6,244 nucleotides of DNA from Candidatus Bathyarchaeota archaeon (GTDB taxonomy: Archaea > Thermoproteota > Bathyarchaeia > 40CM-2-53-6), in NCBI GenBank assembly GCA_005888695.1, contig VBBH01000220.1, forward strand, positions 1-6,244, given 5' to 3'. Positions within the stretch are counted from its first letter, which is position 1; each line of letters starts with the position of its first letter. A model generated the notes under the pieces. That model did no database searches. It was not told the origin of the DNA and saw only the letters and a list, made by a program, of their open reading frames with translations. Made by a program: the position numbers and the translations under genes. Below are positions 5,398-6,244 of the stretch, piece by piece.

Positions 5398-6147
5398 CTA
5401 AGTAGCTCTTCCTAGTATTTTTGAAAGCCTGTAGAGCTTCAGTCCCAAGACAAGAGGCAGAACGAGAACGAGGATGACAAAGAATGGATCGTTGGGATTG
5501 TCCAATGCGACCGAAACCAACGATATGCCAACTAGCGCGACCGCTGAAAGCACAATTGTGGCTCCGCCGAGTCTCTTGCCAAAGCTTGAGTTCTGAAACA
5601 TTGCCAGCCCGAACATTGCAAGACCTGCGGCTAGCAAGTACCCTCCCACTGTGTCTGTTTCGTTGAAAATCGCTTGAACCCCATGGGAGACTAGGACGAG
5701 CGTCGTTTGATCCTGCGAGGTTGTCCCCGCAGCGTGGTAGACCTCCGAAAGGTGAGCGAACGCGACAGAGGGGAGGGCTCCGGCTCCGAGCAGCACGAGT
5801 CCCATTAGACATACCCCGGTCCCGAAGAGCGCAGGCCCGAGGCTGCCGCCCACTCTCAAGGCTCGGTATAGACCGAGGAAAAGGATGGCGAAAAATATGA
5901 TCGACAAAAAGTAGAAGACATTCGCAGCAGCAACGGAGGCCTTTACGCTTGGGAAGCCTAGGAGTGACGCATCAACGACACAGGGCGGTCCGCAAGAGCT
6001 TCCAGATTCTGTTGCTACAAAGATGGGAACAATCGTAAGATCGATGGTCAAACTGAGGATGCTCGTGAAGACACCGACTATGCCGGCTAACCCGGCCCAC
6101 TTCAGAATACTCTTTTCCTCATTCATGTTGTATGATGATTCTTTCAT
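5398..6147 (-). CDS. Six-pass membrane protein, DUF4386-like
   Basis: This 249-residue integral membrane protein has predicted helices at about residues 17-44, 73-95, 104-128, 166-185, 193-213 and 221-240. Its organisation resembles DUF4386-type proteins of unknown function: an AGLAGIVG-like first helix, a LGLYRAL segment closing helix 2, and AGLAMFGLAMF in helix 4 followed by SSFGKRLGG. This family match is by eye and not certain. The loop after helix 1 carries CGPPC (residues 52-56), with two cysteines likely on the outside and able to form a disulfide. A further polar loop (132-165) holds HLSEVYH and a conserved-looking SHGVQAIFNETDTVGG. The start is either the ATG at 6147 or the ATG at 6126 (MNEEKS); both precede helix 1. 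The first is kept because a TATA-like box lies about 41 bp upstream of it. The VOC gene follows after 90 bp on the same strand. Confidence 0.75.
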   Translation of the reverse strand: MKESSYNMNEEKSILKWAGLAGIVGVFTSILSLTIDLTIVPIFVATESGSSCGPPCVVDASLLGFPSVKASVAAANVFYFLSIIFFAILFLGLYRALRVGGSLGPALFGTGVCLMGLVLLGAGALPSVAFAHLSEVYHAAGTTSQDQTTLVLVSHGVQAIFNETDTVGGYLLAAGLAMFGLAMFQNSSFGKRLGGATIVLSAVALVGISLVSVALDNPNDPFFVILVLVLPLVLGLKLYRLSKILGRAT

Positions 6148-6178
6148 CGATCTTTCTGGTTCGAGTCTCCGAAAGAAT
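6138..6178. repeat. Inverted repeat over the start of the membrane protein gene
   Basis: ATTCTTTC (6138-6145) and GAAAGAAT (6171-6178) are perfect 8-bp complements separated by 25 bp. They span the ATG at 6147. In the mRNA this could fold over the start codon, or as DNA it could be an operator just downstream of the TATA-like box. The arms are short and purine/pyrimidine-biased, so it may be chance. Confidence 0.25.
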
Positions 6179-6183
6179 GATAG

Positions 6184-6192
6184 TCTATATGA
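6184..6192 (-). promoter_or_regulatory. Candidate TATA box for the DUF4386-like gene
   Basis: The minus strand reads TCATATAGA, centred about 41 bp before the ATG at 6147. This would place the transcript start near 6161 and give a leader of about 14 nt. The remaining bases to the window end contain no recognisable gene. Confidence 0.35.
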
Positions 6193-6244
6193 GACTTCCC
6201 AGTAAGTGACGGACCTCTGATCTAAGAAAAAGGTAGGCTGTAAA

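Noticed and set aside
5354..5812. 152-codon minus-strand ORF inside the six-pass membrane gene
   Set aside because: Arginine/serine-rich shadow frame; the overlapping 5398-6147 frame has clear membrane helices.
6158..6170. GGTTCGAGTCTCC resembles a tRNA T-arm
   Set aside because: The flanking bases do not form a 5-bp T stem (only about two pairs), and no acceptor, D or anticodon arms are found around it.

Overview
The window looks like ordinary chromosomal DNA from an uncultivated, probably mesophilic archaeon. The domain assignment is an inference, not a proof. TATA-like boxes lie about 25-40 bp before several starts, T-rich tracts follow stop codons, and Shine-Dalgarno sequences are weak or badly spaced. 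The gene mix (DEAH-type helicase, AHSA1/SRPBCC protein, YdeI-like protein, VOC protein, secreted Asp-box propeller, small multi-pass membrane proteins) suits soil or sediment Thermoproteota, but a bacterium cannot be excluded from sequence alone. I found no tRNA, rRNA, CRISPR array, insertion sequence or phage gene.

Layout, left to right. (1) Positions 3-1073 (+): the C-terminal half of an HrpB/DEAH-like helicase, cut by the window edge, with motifs V and VI and an HA2-like region. Its last dozen residues look frameshifted. (2) 1085-1594 (-): a convergent AHSA1/SRPBCC protein with a lysine-rich tail. (3) 1867-2241 (-): a YdeI/OmpD-associated family protein that is short at its C-terminus. (4) 2350-4051 (-): a secreted sialidase-like Asp-box beta-propeller. 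Its reading frame is broken near 2611-2620: a stop follows the third Asp box, but a well-conserved C-terminal part ending at 2350 continues in another frame. (5) 4276-4884 (+): a six-pass membrane protein with paired HHFDYG and GIGIGLCTDE motifs, divergent from the propeller gene. (6) 4822-5307 (-): a VOC (glyoxalase/bleomycin-resistance fold) protein whose 3' end overlaps the membrane gene by 63 bp. (7) 5398-6147 (-): a six-pass membrane protein resembling DUF4386-type proteins, with a CGPPC motif in an extracytoplasmic loop.

No shared pathway is evident. The genes look like separately expressed accessory functions: stress or small-molecule handling (SRPBCC, YdeI-like, VOC), cell-surface or secreted functions (propeller, membrane proteins) and nucleic-acid remodelling (helicase). 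The most informative anomaly is the broken propeller gene. Minor ones are the possible helicase frameshift, the lysine tail that doubles as a T-rich tract for the opposing gene, and the symmetric sequence elements between the divergent propeller and membrane genes. I did not find convincing evidence of a new multi-gene system.
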